DNA of 6,395 nucleotides, from the NCBI GenBank assembly GCA_934647145.1, contig CAKUFB010000160.1, forward strand, positions 1-6,395. Direction: 5' to 3'. The stretch comes from an uncultured Clostridia bacterium (GTDB lineage Bacteria; Bacillota; Clostridia; Christensenellales; Aristaeellaceae). Below the pieces are notes generated by a model. That model made no database searches, was not told the DNA's origin, and saw only the letters and a list, made by a program, of their open reading frames with translations. Position 1 is the stretch's first letter. Every line of letters begins with the position of its first letter. Shown piece after piece: positions 6,391-6,395 of the stretch. The translations under genes were made by a program, and so were the position numbers.

Positions 6391-6395
6391 TTTCC

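Overview
The window looks like a piece of a GC-rich Firmicutes chromosome, probably a gut-type clostridium. The reasons are strong GGAGG-type ribosome binding sites, sigma-A-like promoters with 17-bp spacers, a DegV protein, and intergenic gaps crowded with GC-rich palindromes. The taxonomic placement is an inference; no rRNA or tRNA is present to fix it.

Layout. 1-130: intergenic palindromes and the 3' hairpin of the first gene. 131-850 (-): a cytosolic glycerophosphodiester phosphodiesterase with its own promoter at 887-915. 981-1694 (-): an ArsR-type winged helix fused to an AraC-type DNA-binding domain. 1759-1816: a compact divergent control region whose two promoters overlap on one AGTATACT palindrome and share a TTAAAC-N4-GTTTAA operator candidate. 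1875-2093 (+) and 2147-4021 (+): a stand-alone HMA metal-binding protein followed by a P1B-2 (Zn/Cd/Pb type) P-type ATPase without an HMA domain of its own. 4038-4805: five copies of a four-hairpin module. 4949-5809 (-): a DegV-family fatty-acid-binding protein. 5810-6395: no convincing gene, but a structured leader, a strong minus-strand terminator and a run of palindromes.

How the genes work together. Regulator, HMA protein and ATPase form a divergent metal-efflux locus. The regulator is expected to sit on the shared operator and release it when metal is in excess; the HMA protein probably binds or delivers metal, and the ATPase exports it. The phosphodiesterase (phospholipid headgroup turnover) and DegV (exogenous fatty-acid use) are separate lipid-related single genes with no visible operon link to the metal locus.

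The most unusual part is the array after the ATPase. Each module has hairpins H1 (6-bp stem, 3-nt loop), H2 (12-bp stem, 11-nt loop of consensus YATWRATTGRA), H3 (about 9-bp stem, 6-nt loop GATTCY in three copies) and H4 (6-bp stem, 3-nt loop), with near-constant spacers of 28-29, 4 and 4 nt. H2 and H3 stem sequences differ completely between module types while pairing and loop are kept. Every non-Watson-Crick pair found is a G-U that is legal only in plus-strand RNA. This points to a repeated structured RNA or RNA-level element transcribed in the same direction as the ATPase. I do not recognise it as a named family.
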